This document shows positions 16,862 through 25,355 of a stretch of DNA of 64,000 bases, piece after piece (positions within the stretch are counted from its first letter, which is position 1; each line of letters starts with the position of its first letter). Below the pieces are notes generated by a model. That model saw only the letters and a list, made by a program, of their open reading frames with translations. It was not told the origin of the DNA and did no database searches. Source of the stretch: Algisphaera agarilytica (GTDB lineage Bacteria > Planctomycetota > Phycisphaerae > Phycisphaerales > Phycisphaeraceae); contig NZ_JACHGY010000001.1 of NCBI RefSeq assembly GCF_014207595.1, positions 2,424,836-2,488,835 of the forward strand, given 5' to 3'. Position numbers and translations under genes: made by a program.

Positions 16862-19738
16862 GTGCAACACGACCCGTCCCAACTGCCCGTCGGGGTCACG
16901 CCCACCGACCGTCGAAAGTTCTGCCTCAACGCCGACTGGCGGTTCGTGCTCGGCGGCGAACAGGACGGCGCCGCGTTGTCCAAGCCGGGTGTCGACGTGG
17001 CGAACTGGGAACCCGTCAGCATTCCCCACGGGCTCAAGCTCACCTCGCTTGAGCTTGACGGCTGCACCGACGGCAAAACCCAGCCGACGTTCCTCCGCGA
17101 GGTCGGCTGGTACCGCCGGGAGTTCACGGTCGATACGACGGGCGGCTCGCGCGTCTTCCTCGAGTTCGAGGGCGTCCACCAAGTCACCACCGTCTGGGTC
17201 AACGGCACCGAGGTTGGGCTTCACGATCTGGGCGGCTACACGCCGTTTCATTTCGATGTCACCGACTACATTGATCGCGACGGGACGAACGTCGTCGTGG
17301 TGAAAGCCGACAACACCCAGCGGCCCGATGTCCCGCCGGACCCGGGGCCGTTCGACTACATCAAGTTTGCCGGGCTGTACCGCGATGTGTATCTCGTGCA
17401 AACGCATGATGTGCACGTCGGTTTTGCGTGGGACAAGAAGCTGGCGGGCGTGAGCGTGACGACGCCGACGGTGAAGAAAGACTCCGCCACGGTGAGCGTG
17501 CGCACCACGCTGACCAATGCCGGGGATGCACCCGCCGAGGCGACGCTGCTCACGCGCATCGTTGATGCGGACGGCATCGTCGTCGCCCGTTTTGAAGAAT
17601 CCGCCACGGTGCTGGGCCAAGGCGATCACACGTTCTTCCAGACCGGCGCGATCACCGAGAACCTGCGCAAGTGGTCGTGTGACGATCCCTACCTCTACCG
17701 CGTGCACACGCTCGTCAGCGTGGACGGTAAGGCGGTGGACACCTGCGAGACGCCGCTGGGCGTGCGCACCATCGAGCTACGTGAAGGCGTGGGCTGCCTC
17801 ATCAACGGCGAACCCACCATGCTCATCGGCGTGAACCGACACCAGCACTTCGCCTATGTCGGCGACGCCATGCCCAACAGCCTCCACGTGCAGGACGCGA
17901 TCCAGCTCAAGGCCCGCGGGTTCAACATCATCCGCCTCGCCCACTACCCGCACGACGATGCGTTTCTGCAAGCATGCGACGAACTGGGCATGCTGGTGTA
18001 CGAAGAGGGGCCGAGCTGGATCCAACTGGAAGATCAGCCGTGGCGTGACAAGCTCGAGCTCGTCACCCGCCGGGCGATCCGCAACCACCGCAACCACCCC
18101 TGCGTCGCCTTCTGGGGCGCGGGCATCAACCACCGCGGTACGATCGAACAGCTCCACACCGCGTGCAAGGAAGAAGACCCCACCCGCCTCACCGGCTCGA
18201 ACCACGCGCCGTGGACCGGGCTGCAGAGTGCGGGCGTAGCGGACTTCTTCACCACGATGGACTACCACAACGACCCCGAGCCGGATGAGCTCACCTTCGC
18301 CAACGAGCACATGTCCACCTGGACCGGCGAGCCCAACCAGGAACTCATCTCCCGCTACCGCGCCTCGGCCAACCGCTTCGCGATGGCGGCGTGGACGGCC
18401 CATGCGTACTACACCTTCCACGACCCGCCGATCGAGTCGCGCGCCCGCACCCGCGGCGGCATGATGGACATCTTCCGCATGCCGTTCCCGGTGATGGACT
18501 GGTGCCAGAGCGAACTGACGACCGAGCCGATGATCGCGCTGGGCGAGCACTGGCTGCCGGGGCTGACCAAGTTGCGCGTGTTCAGCAACGCGGCCGAGGT
18601 AGAGCTGCGCGTGAACGGCAAGCTGATCGCACGGCGAACCCCGGATCGCGACGAGTTGTTTGCGAACCTCGTCTCGCCGCCGTTCACGTTCCCCGTGGTG
18701 TACGAAGACGGCGAGATCGAAGCGAAGGCGTTTGATGCCGAAGGCAACGAAGTCGCCTCGGTCTCGGCACGCACGCCCGGCCAACCCGCGGCGATCCGCC
18801 TCGTGGCCGACGACGAAGGCCGCACGCTCGTGGCCGACGGCAGCGACTTCGTGACCTGCTTCGCCGAGGTGGTCGATAGCCACGGCCAACGCGTCTACGA
18901 CGCCGACGGCCTGGTGACCTTCGACGTGCAGGGCCCCGGCGAAGTCATGGGCGACGAATCGATCGACGCCAACCCGATGGCCCCGTGGCAGGGCGTCGCC
19001 GCGTGTCTGCTCCGCTCCGGCAGCGAGCCGGGCACGATCACACTCACCGCGACCGCCGACGGCCTGACCTCCGCACAGATCACGCTCGACACCGTGGCTT
19101 GGCAGCCCGATGAACTCCTCGCCCACGCCAAGCCGATCTACGACCACCCCGTCGTCAAGGTCGACCTCGGCGGCCCCGGCCAACACATCCAGCCCGAGGG
19201 CTGGCAGGGTTGGACCGACGACACCGAGCAGGGCCCGAGCTCCTACGACCTGGGCGACGGCGTCACCGCCATCGTCGAAGCCATCAGCGCCACCGGCACC
19301 GCCAAGCTGCACTGGCGTGGCGAAGCCAACACCACCGGCCCCCTGGGCTTCGTCGCCGAGGACGGCGTCTCGCCCATCGGTGCATCGGATGCGGGCCTGC
19401 GTTTCACCCTCGCTGGACTCAAGCCCGGCCGCTACCAACTCGGCACCCTCCACCACGCCCCGGCCCACAACAGCGACGTCATGGACATCGCCGACCGCGA
19501 AGAGGGCGACAGCATGGGTGCTCCCGCCGAGGTGTTGCACCTCACCGATCCCGATGGCGGAGTGGCCGCGGTCATTCAGACCCAGGGCGGCCGAGTGCCG
19601 CGTCAGGGTGCAGGCCGTGGTGTGACCACGTTCGACGTGACCGCCGCGGATGCAGTGTCCACGTTCGAACTCCGCGCTGTCGAGCCCGGCCAATCGCTTT
19701 GGCTCAACGGGTTCATGCTGCGGCAGTTGCCGGGTTGA
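16862..19738 (+). CDS. Glycoside hydrolase family 2 protein
   Basis: 958 residues from GTG 16862, 6 nt after AGGAG. Domain order: sugar-binding jelly roll (~15-190), Ig-like (~190-300), TIM barrel (~300-570, beginning LINGEPTMLIGVNRHQHF), then Ig-like and C-terminal beta domains. This is the beta-galactosidase / beta-glucuronidase architecture. The acid/base motif, usually W-x-x-G-N-E, reads FWGAGIN (417-423), with Asn where the catalytic Glu is expected. A Glu is available at WTGEP where the nucleophile region lies. No signal peptide, so cytoplasmic unless exported another way. Confidence 0.85.
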   Translation: MQHDPSQLPVGVTPTDRRKFCLNADWRFVLGGEQDGAALSKPGVDVANWEPVSIPHGLKLTSLELDGCTDGKTQPTFLREVGWYRREFTVDTTGGSRVFLEFEGVHQVTTVWVNGTEVGLHDLGGYTPFHFDVTDYIDRDGTNVVVVKADNTQRPDVPPDPGPFDYIKFAGLYRDVYLVQTHDVHVGFAWDKKLAGVSVTTPTVKKDSATVSVRTTLTNAGDAPAEATLLTRIVDADGIVVARFEESATVLGQGDHTFFQTGAITENLRKWSCDDPYLYRVHTLVSVDGKAVDTCETPLGVRTIELREGVGCLINGEPTMLIGVNRHQHFAYVGDAMPNSLHVQDAIQLKARGFNIIRLAHYPHDDAFLQACDELGMLVYEEGPSWIQLEDQPWRDKLELVTRRAIRNHRNHPCVAFWGAGINHRGTIEQLHTACKEEDPTRLTGSNHAPWTGLQSAGVADFFTTMDYHNDPEPDELTFANEHMSTWTGEPNQELISRYRASANRFAMAAWTAHAYYTFHDPPIESRARTRGGMMDIFRMPFPVMDWCQSELTTEPMIALGEHWLPGLTKLRVFSNAAEVELRVNGKLIARRTPDRDELFANLVSPPFTFPVVYEDGEIEAKAFDAEGNEVASVSARTPGQPAAIRLVADDEGRTLVADGSDFVTCFAEVVDSHGQRVYDADGLVTFDVQGPGEVMGDESIDANPMAPWQGVAACLLRSGSEPGTITLTATADGLTSAQITLDTVAWQPDELLAHAKPIYDHPVVKVDLGGPGQHIQPEGWQGWTDDTEQGPSSYDLGDGVTAIVEAISATGTAKLHWRGEANTTGPLGFVAEDGVSPIGASDAGLRFTLAGLKPGRYQLGTLHHAPAHNSDVMDIADREEGDSMGAPAEVLHLTDPDGGVAAVIQTQGGRVPRQGAGRGVTTFDVTAADAVSTFELRAVEPGQSLWLNGFMLRQLPG

Positions 19739-19950
19739 GATTGAGGCTGAGGCGTACCGGCGTTCTAAACGCGAGGGGATTGTGCACTGGCCCATGCCAA
19801 TCCTTGCCAACGGCATCACCGCCATCTTGTCTATTTTGACAATCAGGTGTTTTACTTAGAAAACACTTGCTGTGCTGTCTTGGTGGGCGTTTATGGTGTC
19901 GGGGATCGCGGTTTGCTCGACGCCTGTCTCATATCAGCTCAGGGAAAAAG

Positions 19951-21006
19951 ATGCCCCATCGCCACCTGCTCGTTGCCTTGCTCGTTGCTGTGTCCACGCC
20001 GGTATGTTTGCAGGCTCAGGTCCAATTATCCAACACCGCACGCTTCGGCATTCTCAACGATCCGAACAATCCCTTTGATACCGAGCCCGACCCCAATGCG
20101 CAATCGGCCCTCTACACCGAGCGCTTTCTGCTGAACTTTCCTGAGTTGCGACCGTTCAATCTGGTCGAGGAGCTTGAACGTGAGCTGAATGCCAACACAC
20201 CCCAGCCGCCCGCATTCGAAGCCTACCGTCAACAGTCGCGGTTGGTTTCTAACAGTTTGTTCGAGGCAAGCATCGGCAACGTCAACGGCGACCTCGACGC
20301 CATCCCCGACGACTTTCGCGAAGACCGCATCTACGGCACCGGCCCGGGCGATCCGAATTCGTTTGATGAAGCGGGTGGTTCGGTCGGCGGGTTCGCGGGC
20401 AAATTAGTCTCGGGTATCCGCACGCCGGCGGGCTCGGTGAGTAGCAACGATCAAGAAGTGCGGACACGTATCAAAGTCCAAAACACCGGCCCGACCGAGT
20501 CTTCCAGCGCACTGGCGCTCGATCTGAGGTTGAAATCACTTTTTGAAGCCCAGCCCAATGTGTGGGCGAACGAAGCAGTCAGCATCAACCTTTTCGATGT
20601 CGATGAAGGCGAGGGTTTGCTGCCCGGTTCACAGCGATCTAGCGAGCTCTACGACACGGTCCCCGGAGGGTTTGGTTCGCCCAGCTTCGGCACGCTGTTC
20701 AGTGAAGATGAATTCAGCTTCCCCGAATCCAATGAAGTCAGCCGCACCGCGTCGGGTGAATTCGGGATTGATTTCACGCTTGAGCCGGGCCAGGAAAAAA
20801 CGCTCGAATTTGTGCTGACCTTCTACACCCAGGTCAGTAACGGCTCGGAGTTCCCCGCCCAGCTGGACAACACCCAATCGCTGGACTTCGCGCTCAACAT
20901 CTTCGGCGACGGTATCGAGGTCGAATATCTCCCCGCCCCCGAGCCCGCTTCGCTGGCGCTGCTCGTCTTGGGCACCACGCTGGTCGTGCGTCGTCGGCGA
21001 GCCTAA
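19951..21006 (+). CDS. PEP-CTERM sorting domain protein
   Basis: 351 residues from ATG 19951, just after AGGGAAAAAG; the upstream open frame from 19867 lacks a signal peptide. The signal peptide is MPHRHLLVALLVAVSTPVCLQA. The C-terminus LPAPEPASLALLVLGTTLVVRRRRA is a typical PEP motif, hydrophobic helix and Arg tail. The body contains LVSGIRTPAGSV and ALDLRLKSLFEAQPN and a long beta-rich segment with no family I recognise. Probably displayed on the cell surface or in exopolysaccharide after exosortase cleavage. Confidence 0.82.
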   Translation: MPHRHLLVALLVAVSTPVCLQAQVQLSNTARFGILNDPNNPFDTEPDPNAQSALYTERFLLNFPELRPFNLVEELERELNANTPQPPAFEAYRQQSRLVSNSLFEASIGNVNGDLDAIPDDFREDRIYGTGPGDPNSFDEAGGSVGGFAGKLVSGIRTPAGSVSSNDQEVRTRIKVQNTGPTESSSALALDLRLKSLFEAQPNVWANEAVSINLFDVDEGEGLLPGSQRSSELYDTVPGGFGSPSFGTLFSEDEFSFPESNEVSRTASGEFGIDFTLEPGQEKTLEFVLTFYTQVSNGSEFPAQLDNTQSLDFALNIFGDGIEVEYLPAPEPASLALLVLGTTLVVRRRRA

Positions 21007-21043
21007 GCAGAACTCTAGTTCTCACACAGACCGAACAACGAAA

Positions 21044-21077
21044 AAGCCCGCACATGATCGAAGTCATGTGCGGGCTT
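21044..21077. terminator. Bidirectional rho-independent terminator
   Basis: 14-bp perfect arms (AAGCCCGCACATGA and complement) around a 6-nt loop, T-rich on both sides (five T on the minus strand). Placed between the convergent PEP-CTERM gene and gnd, it serves both. Confidence 0.9.
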
Positions 21078-21144
21078 ATTGTTTCGAGACGGTGCGAAGG
21101 TTTCTTCGCCCTCACGCCAGCCGTAGGCCGCGGAGCGGAACGCC

Positions 21145-22692
21145 TTACGCCTTGAGCTGCGGGCGATCGGGCTCGGGCCAATCGACGTGGAACTTCTGGC
21201 CGCGGGGCTTGTCGACGCGCTCGTAGGTGTGGGCGCCGAAGTAGTCACGCTGGGCTTGCAGCAGGTTGGCCGGGACGACCGCCGAGCGGTAGCCGTCGAA
21301 GTAGGCCAGCGCCGAGCTGAAGGCCGGGGTCGGCACGCCGTTGAGCACGGCCAGGCTGACGACCTTCCGCCAGTTCTCCTGGCAGCGGTGCAGTTCCTTC
21401 TTGAAGAACGGGTCGAGCATGAGGTTTTGCAGCTTCGGGTCCTTGGCGTAGGCCTCGGTGATCTTCTGCAGGAAGCGGGCGCGGATGATGCAGCCGCCGC
21501 GGAAGATCTTGGCGATCTCGCCAAAGTTCAGCTTCCAGCCGTACTCGTTTTGCGCTTCGGCCATGAGCTGGAAGCCCTGGGCGTAGGCGCAGATCTTCGA
21601 GCTGTAGAGGGCGTCGTGGATCGCTTCGATGAGGGCCTTCTTGCCGCGGACGGGCTTGGTGTTCTTGGGGCCCTTGAGCTTCTTGGACGCGGCGACGCGC
21701 TCTTCCTTGATGGCACTGAGGCAGCGGGCGAACACGGCCTCGGCGATCGCGTTGGCGGGGATGCCCATGTCCAGGGCGCTGGTGCTGGTCCACTTACCGG
21801 TACCCTTTTGGCCGGCCGCATCGAGGACGATGTCGACGAACCACTTGCGCTTGTTGGTCGGGTCTTTCTGCTGGAGGATGTCGGTGGTGATTTCGATCAG
21901 GAAGCTGTCGAGCAGGCCTTCGTTCCACTGGCCGAACACTTTGGACATCTCGTCGGGCTTCATGCCCAGGAGGTCCTTCATGAGCTGATAGGCTTCGCAG
22001 ATCAGCTGCATGTCGATGTATTCGATGCCGTTGTGGACCATCTTGACGTAGTGGCCCGCGCCGTCGGCGCCGATGTGGGTGGTGCAGGTCTCACCTTCGG
22101 TGATCGGCACGCCCTTCTTGTAGTCTTCGTAGGGCTTGCCGGTCTTGGGGTCGACCTTGGCGGCGATGGCTTCCCAGATGGGCTTGAGCGACTTCCAGGC
22201 TTTCTTCGAGCCGCCGGGCATGAGCGAAGGCCCGAAGCGTGCGCCGAGCTCACCGCCGGAGACGCCCGAGCCGATGAACTCGTAGCCGGCCTTGGTCAGC
22301 TCTTCTTCACGGCGGATGGTGGCGTTCCAGTTGGAGTTGCCGCCGTCGATGATGATGTCGCCCTTATCGATCAGGGGAAGCAGCCCGGCGATGGTCGCGT
22401 CCACCGCGTCGCGGTCGTGGGGCAGCACGGCGGTCGACTGCACGAGCAGCACTATCTTGCGGGGCTTGGCGATGGACTTGACGAAGTCCTTGAGCTCGGC
22501 GAAGCCGACGACGCGCTCGGCCGAGGGCTCGTTTTCTTCGCAGTCCTTGATGAAGGCTTCCATCTTGGAGGTGGTGCGGTTGTAGACGCTGACCTTGTAG
22601 CCGTGGTCGGCCATGTTCAGGACGAGGTTCTGGCCCATGACGGCCAGGCCGATGAGGCCGATGTCGGATTGGTTGGATTTCTTCTTAGCCAT
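21145..22692 (-). CDS. gnd: 6-phosphogluconate dehydrogenase, decarboxylating
   Basis: 515 residues. The N-terminal NADP-binding motif [21 protein letters not shown] starts near residue 12, followed by NRTTSK. The catalytic region [21 protein letters not shown] with SGGE and the KMVHNGIEY motif are intact, and the helical C-terminal domain is full length. It oxidises 6-phosphogluconate to ribulose 5-phosphate and CO2 in the pentose phosphate pathway, in the cytoplasm. It is slightly longer than the usual ~470-480 residues. Its promoter lies next to a long hairpin repeat at 22725. Confidence 0.95.
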   Translation of the reverse strand: MAKKKSNQSDIGLIGLAVMGQNLVLNMADHGYKVSVYNRTTSKMEAFIKDCEENEPSAERVVGFAELKDFVKSIAKPRKIVLLVQSTAVLPHDRDAVDATIAGLLPLIDKGDIIIDGGNSNWNATIRREEELTKAGYEFIGSGVSGGELGARFGPSLMPGGSKKAWKSLKPIWEAIAAKVDPKTGKPYEDYKKGVPITEGETCTTHIGADGAGHYVKMVHNGIEYIDMQLICEAYQLMKDLLGMKPDEMSKVFGQWNEGLLDSFLIEITTDILQQKDPTNKRKWFVDIVLDAAGQKGTGKWTSTSALDMGIPANAIAEAVFARCLSAIKEERVAASKKLKGPKNTKPVRGKKALIEAIHDALYSSKICAYAQGFQLMAEAQNEYGWKLNFGEIAKIFRGGCIIRARFLQKITEAYAKDPKLQNLMLDPFFKKELHRCQENWRKVVSLAVLNGVPTPAFSSALAYFDGYRSAVVPANLLQAQRDYFGAHTYERVDKPRGQKFHVDWPEPDRPQLKA

Positions 22693-22724
22693 GTGAAAGT
22701 GTGCTCGGGTTAAAAAAGGCTTTT

Positions 22725-22811
22725 ACGCCAAGACGCCAAGTTGCCAAGACGCCAAGAAGAGAACTCTTCCTGGGGTTCGCCTTGGCGTCTTGGCGCCTTG
22801 GCGTCCTGGCG
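22725..22811. repeat. Phrase-built inverted repeat A (CGCCAAGA type)
   Basis: Left arm 22726-22756 is made of copies of a CGCCAAGA/TTGCCAAG phrase; right arm 22779-22811 is the inverse. The loop contains AAGAG/CTCTT. Followed on the minus strand by a T run, it may also terminate the 22847 gene. Same architecture as elements at 27034, 28781, 34917, 61679 and 63281. Confidence 0.85.
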
Positions 22812-22846
22812 GGTTACATCGTCGTTGATGTGGAATATACGGGACT

Positions 22847-23821
22847 TTAGAACTTGTTGGCCTGGATAAAGTCGTCATTTCCAGACAAGAAGTTTACAAG
22901 ATTCAGCGTCGCCCGCATGGCCTGCCGGCCGACGGACTCCAGGGTCCGGCTGCCGATGTGGGGGGTCAGCATGATGTTGTCGACGCCCTGGTAGGGGTGG
23001 GGCGTCTGCATCGGCTCGACGTTGACCACGTCCGTGCCGTAGCCGCCGAGCTTGCCCGCTTTGCAGGCCTCGGCGATGTCCGATTCGTTGACCAGGCCGC
23101 CGCGGGCGGTGTTGATCAGGATGGCGGTGTCTTTCATCTGCTCGATCAGGGCGGTGTTGATGAACCCGCGGTTTTCTTCAGTCAGGTTCATGTGGAGGCT
23201 GATCACGTCGGCGGTGGTGAGGACTTCCTCGGCCGAGTCGCATTTCTTGACGCCGTACTCGTTGGCGAAATCTTCGTCCCAATACAGGTCGTAGGCCATC
23301 GCGGGCATGCCGAAGGCGGCGCCGCGTTTGATGACTTCCTTGCCGATCCGGCCCATGCCGATGATGCCCAGGGTCTTGCCCGCCAGTTCGCTGCCGGTCT
23401 GACGTTTCCAGTTGCCCGCCTCGACCTCGCGGAGGTGCATCTTGAAGTGTTTGGACAGGCCGATCATCAGGCCGAAGGCGTGCTCGGCGACGGTGGTGTG
23501 GTTCACGCCGGGGGTGAAGAGCACGGGGATCTTCTTTTCGGTGGCGTGGGGGACGTTGATCGAGTCGAGCCCGATGCCGTATTTGGCGATGACCTTGAGC
23601 GGGGTGGGGGCGGCGAGCGCGGCGTCGATGACGTTGGCGGTGATCTCGTCGTCGCCGTTGAGCAGGCCGTCGAAGCCGCCGTGCTTCTCGACGAGTTCGA
23701 GCATCTCGGCCTCGTGGAGCGGGCCGCGGGCACGGACGATCTCGAAGCCCGAGGATTCGAGCTTGGCGTGGTGATCGCCGGGGGTGTCCTGATAGCTGGT
23801 GGTGGTGAGGAGGATTCGCAT
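22847..23821 (-). CDS. D-isomer specific 2-hydroxyacid dehydrogenase (phosphoglycerate dehydrogenase-like)
   Basis: 324 residues from ATG 23821; the frame opens further up at 23890, but MRILLTTTSY is a natural N-terminus. The NAD motif GKTLGIIGMGRIGKEV is near residue 145. The catalytic Arg (NTARGG), Glu region (NVEP) and His (LTPHIGS) follow in order. Such enzymes reduce 2-oxo acids or oxidise D-2-hydroxyacids. The absence of a C-terminal ACT or ASB domain shows it is the short form, so a serA role is possible but not certain. It may share a role with serC at 44360 in serine synthesis. Confidence 0.87.
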   Translation of the reverse strand: MRILLTTTSYQDTPGDHHAKLESSGFEIVRARGPLHEAEMLELVEKHGGFDGLLNGDDEITANVIDAALAAPTPLKVIAKYGIGLDSINVPHATEKKIPVLFTPGVNHTTVAEHAFGLMIGLSKHFKMHLREVEAGNWKRQTGSELAGKTLGIIGMGRIGKEVIKRGAAFGMPAMAYDLYWDEDFANEYGVKKCDSAEEVLTTADVISLHMNLTEENRGFINTALIEQMKDTAILINTARGGLVNESDIAEACKAGKLGGYGTDVVNVEPMQTPHPYQGVDNIMLTPHIGSRTLESVGRQAMRATLNLVNFLSGNDDFIQANKF

Positions 23822-24034
23822 GGCAGGCCTTTCGTCAGGGAGCGTCGTGTCGGGCATTCGAGCCGGACGGGTCCGCTCGTTGATGCGCACGTCCCTCCAG
23901 ACACCTGCCTCTGAGCGATTCCTGAGATGAAGCGGAAAACGCGGGGAATCAGAGGGGGCCGACGACCTCCGTGCGGGAGATAGAGCCCAAGAAAATACGC
24001 CCGGAGCCCGCCAGCGTCAAAATCGGGGGCAAGG

Positions 24035-24070
24035 AAAACCCCCCGTCAGCGGAAAGCCGAGCGGGGGGCT
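24035..24070 (-). terminator. Rho-independent terminator of the Cys-repeat gene
   Basis: CCCCCCG / CGGGGGG stem with a small inner CGG/CCG stem, followed by TTTT on the minus strand, about 50 bp past the 24118 stop. The rest of 23822-24117 shows nothing else. Confidence 0.75.
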
Positions 24071-24117
24071 GTTCGTTATCAAATTGATGGGGTGGTTGCG
24101 GGGCCGTAGCCTCGGCC

Positions 24118-24501
24118 TTACTCCGTGGCGGTGTCGCCGCCCTCGGCCTTGTCACCCTTCTTGCCCTTGCACTCGCCATCTTTCTTGCACAGCTCGATTT
24201 GCGACTCGGCGGGCTTTTCGACTTCTTCTTTCTTCTTCTTGCCCTTGTCGCAGAACTCAACCTGCGATTCGGCGGGCTTCTCGACGTCGCCCTTCTTGCC
24301 CTTGCACTCGCCGTCTTTCTTGCACAGCTCGAGCTGGGACTCGGCGGGTTTTTCAACCTCTTTCTTCTTCTTGTCGCCCTTGTCGCAGAACTCCACGGCC
24401 AGCACGTCGTCGCCGGTAGAAGGGATCACCAGGCCGCTGGCCGGGTTCACAAGGCCCAACAGGGCAACACAAGTCACGATCGAGGCAAGAAATTTAAGCA
24501 T
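24118..24501 (-). CDS. Small secreted Cys-repeat protein
   Basis: 127 residues from ATG 24501, 5 nt after GGAG. Signal peptide MLKFLASIVTCVALLGLVNPASG. The mature part is four alternating modules: EFCDKG-K-rich, then ELCKKDGECKGKKG, each pair joined by VEKPAESQ, and the pair is repeated once (~45-residue tandem duplication). Six Cys in fixed spacing and many Lys/Glu suggest a metal-binding or disulfide-linked, highly soluble protein. No known family. A terminator follows at 24035. Confidence 0.65.
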   Translation of the reverse strand: MLKFLASIVTCVALLGLVNPASGLVIPSTGDDVLAVEFCDKGDKKKKEVEKPAESQLELCKKDGECKGKKGDVEKPAESQVEFCDKGKKKKEEVEKPAESQIELCKKDGECKGKKGDKAEGGDTATE

Positions 24502-24659
24502 CACAACTCCTGGTAAATTTAGTGGGGGTCACCCAATCCTTGAGAAAAGCTAAACAATTGAACCTAGAGACCTTAGGCGGTGTCTAACTGAGGTTCAACG
24601 TCCCGTGTAGACATTTATTGCGGCGGGGTGGAAAAATATTTCCCAAACCGCCCAGCCCC

Positions 24660-25355
24660 TCAATCCGGGGGCAGGTCCGCCGCCAAACGCCCGTTGACCA
24701 GCGTGACCACCCGGTCGGCGGCCTCCGCCACCTTGTCGTCGTGGGTGACCAGGACCATGGTCTGGCCCTCGGCGTGCAGCTCGTGGAACAGTTCCAGGAT
24801 CGACCGGCCGGTGTCCGCGTCGAGGTTGCCCGTCGGTTCGTCGGCCAGCAGCACGTCCGGCTCATTGATCAACGCCCGGGCGATCGCCACCCGCTGACGC
24901 TCCCCGCCCGACAGCTTCGCGGGGCGGTGTTTCATCCGGTCCTTCAGCCCGACTCGCTCCAGCAGCGACTCGGCCCGCTGCTTGATCGCGCTCTTCGTCC
25001 GGCCATCCTCCGCGATGAGCCCGCCGATCAGGACGTTCTCCACCGCGTTCAGCTCCGGCAGCAGGTGATAAAACTGAAACACCAGGCCGACGTGCGTCCG
25101 GCGGTAGGCGTCGATTTCCTTTTCGGGCAGTTCGTGCAGGCTGGTCCCGCGGTAGAGGATCTGCCCCTCGGTCGGGGTGTCGAGGCCGCCGATGAGGTGC
25201 AGCAGGGTCGACTTGCCCGAACCCGATCGGCCAAGGATGGCCAGCTTCTCGCCCACCGCGATCGACGTGTCCACCCCGTCAAGGACGCGCAGCTCGCGCC
25301 CGCCTTCGGTAAAGGTTCTGCCCAGGCCGCGGGTTTCGAGGATGGCTTCACTCAT
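24660..25355 (-). CDS. lolD: ABC transporter ATP-binding protein, LolD-like
   Basis: 231 residues. Walker A GRSGSGKST (near 43), Q-loop GLVFQFYHLLPELNAVEN, signature LSGGERQRVAIARAL and Walker B DVLLADEPTGNLD are intact; the LLPELNAVEN and EPTGNLD wording is typical of the MacB/LolD branch. It powers release of lipoproteins from the inner membrane with the permease encoded immediately upstream, whose stop overlaps this start by 8 bp. The many lipoproteins in the window are its presumed clients. Confidence 0.9.
   Translation of the reverse strand: MSEAILETRGLGRTFTEGGRELRVLDGVDTSIAVGEKLAILGRSGSGKSTLLHLIGGLDTPTEGQILYRGTSLHELPEKEIDAYRRTHVGLVFQFYHLLPELNAVENVLIGGLIAEDGRTKSAIKQRAESLLERVGLKDRMKHRPAKLSGGERQRVAIARALINEPDVLLADEPTGNLDADTGRSILELFHELHAEGQTMVLVTHDDKVAEAADRVVTLVNGRLAADLPPD

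Noticed and set aside
17777-19825. 682-codon minus-strand open frame under the GH2 gene
   Set aside because: Low-complexity Ala/Gly/Asp/Val translation typical of antisense in GC-rich DNA, with no family motif; the GH2 frame is certain.
22725-22811. CRISPR-like array
   Set aside because: Repeat units are about 8 bp with no unique spacers and the two halves are inverted, so it is a hairpin and not an array.
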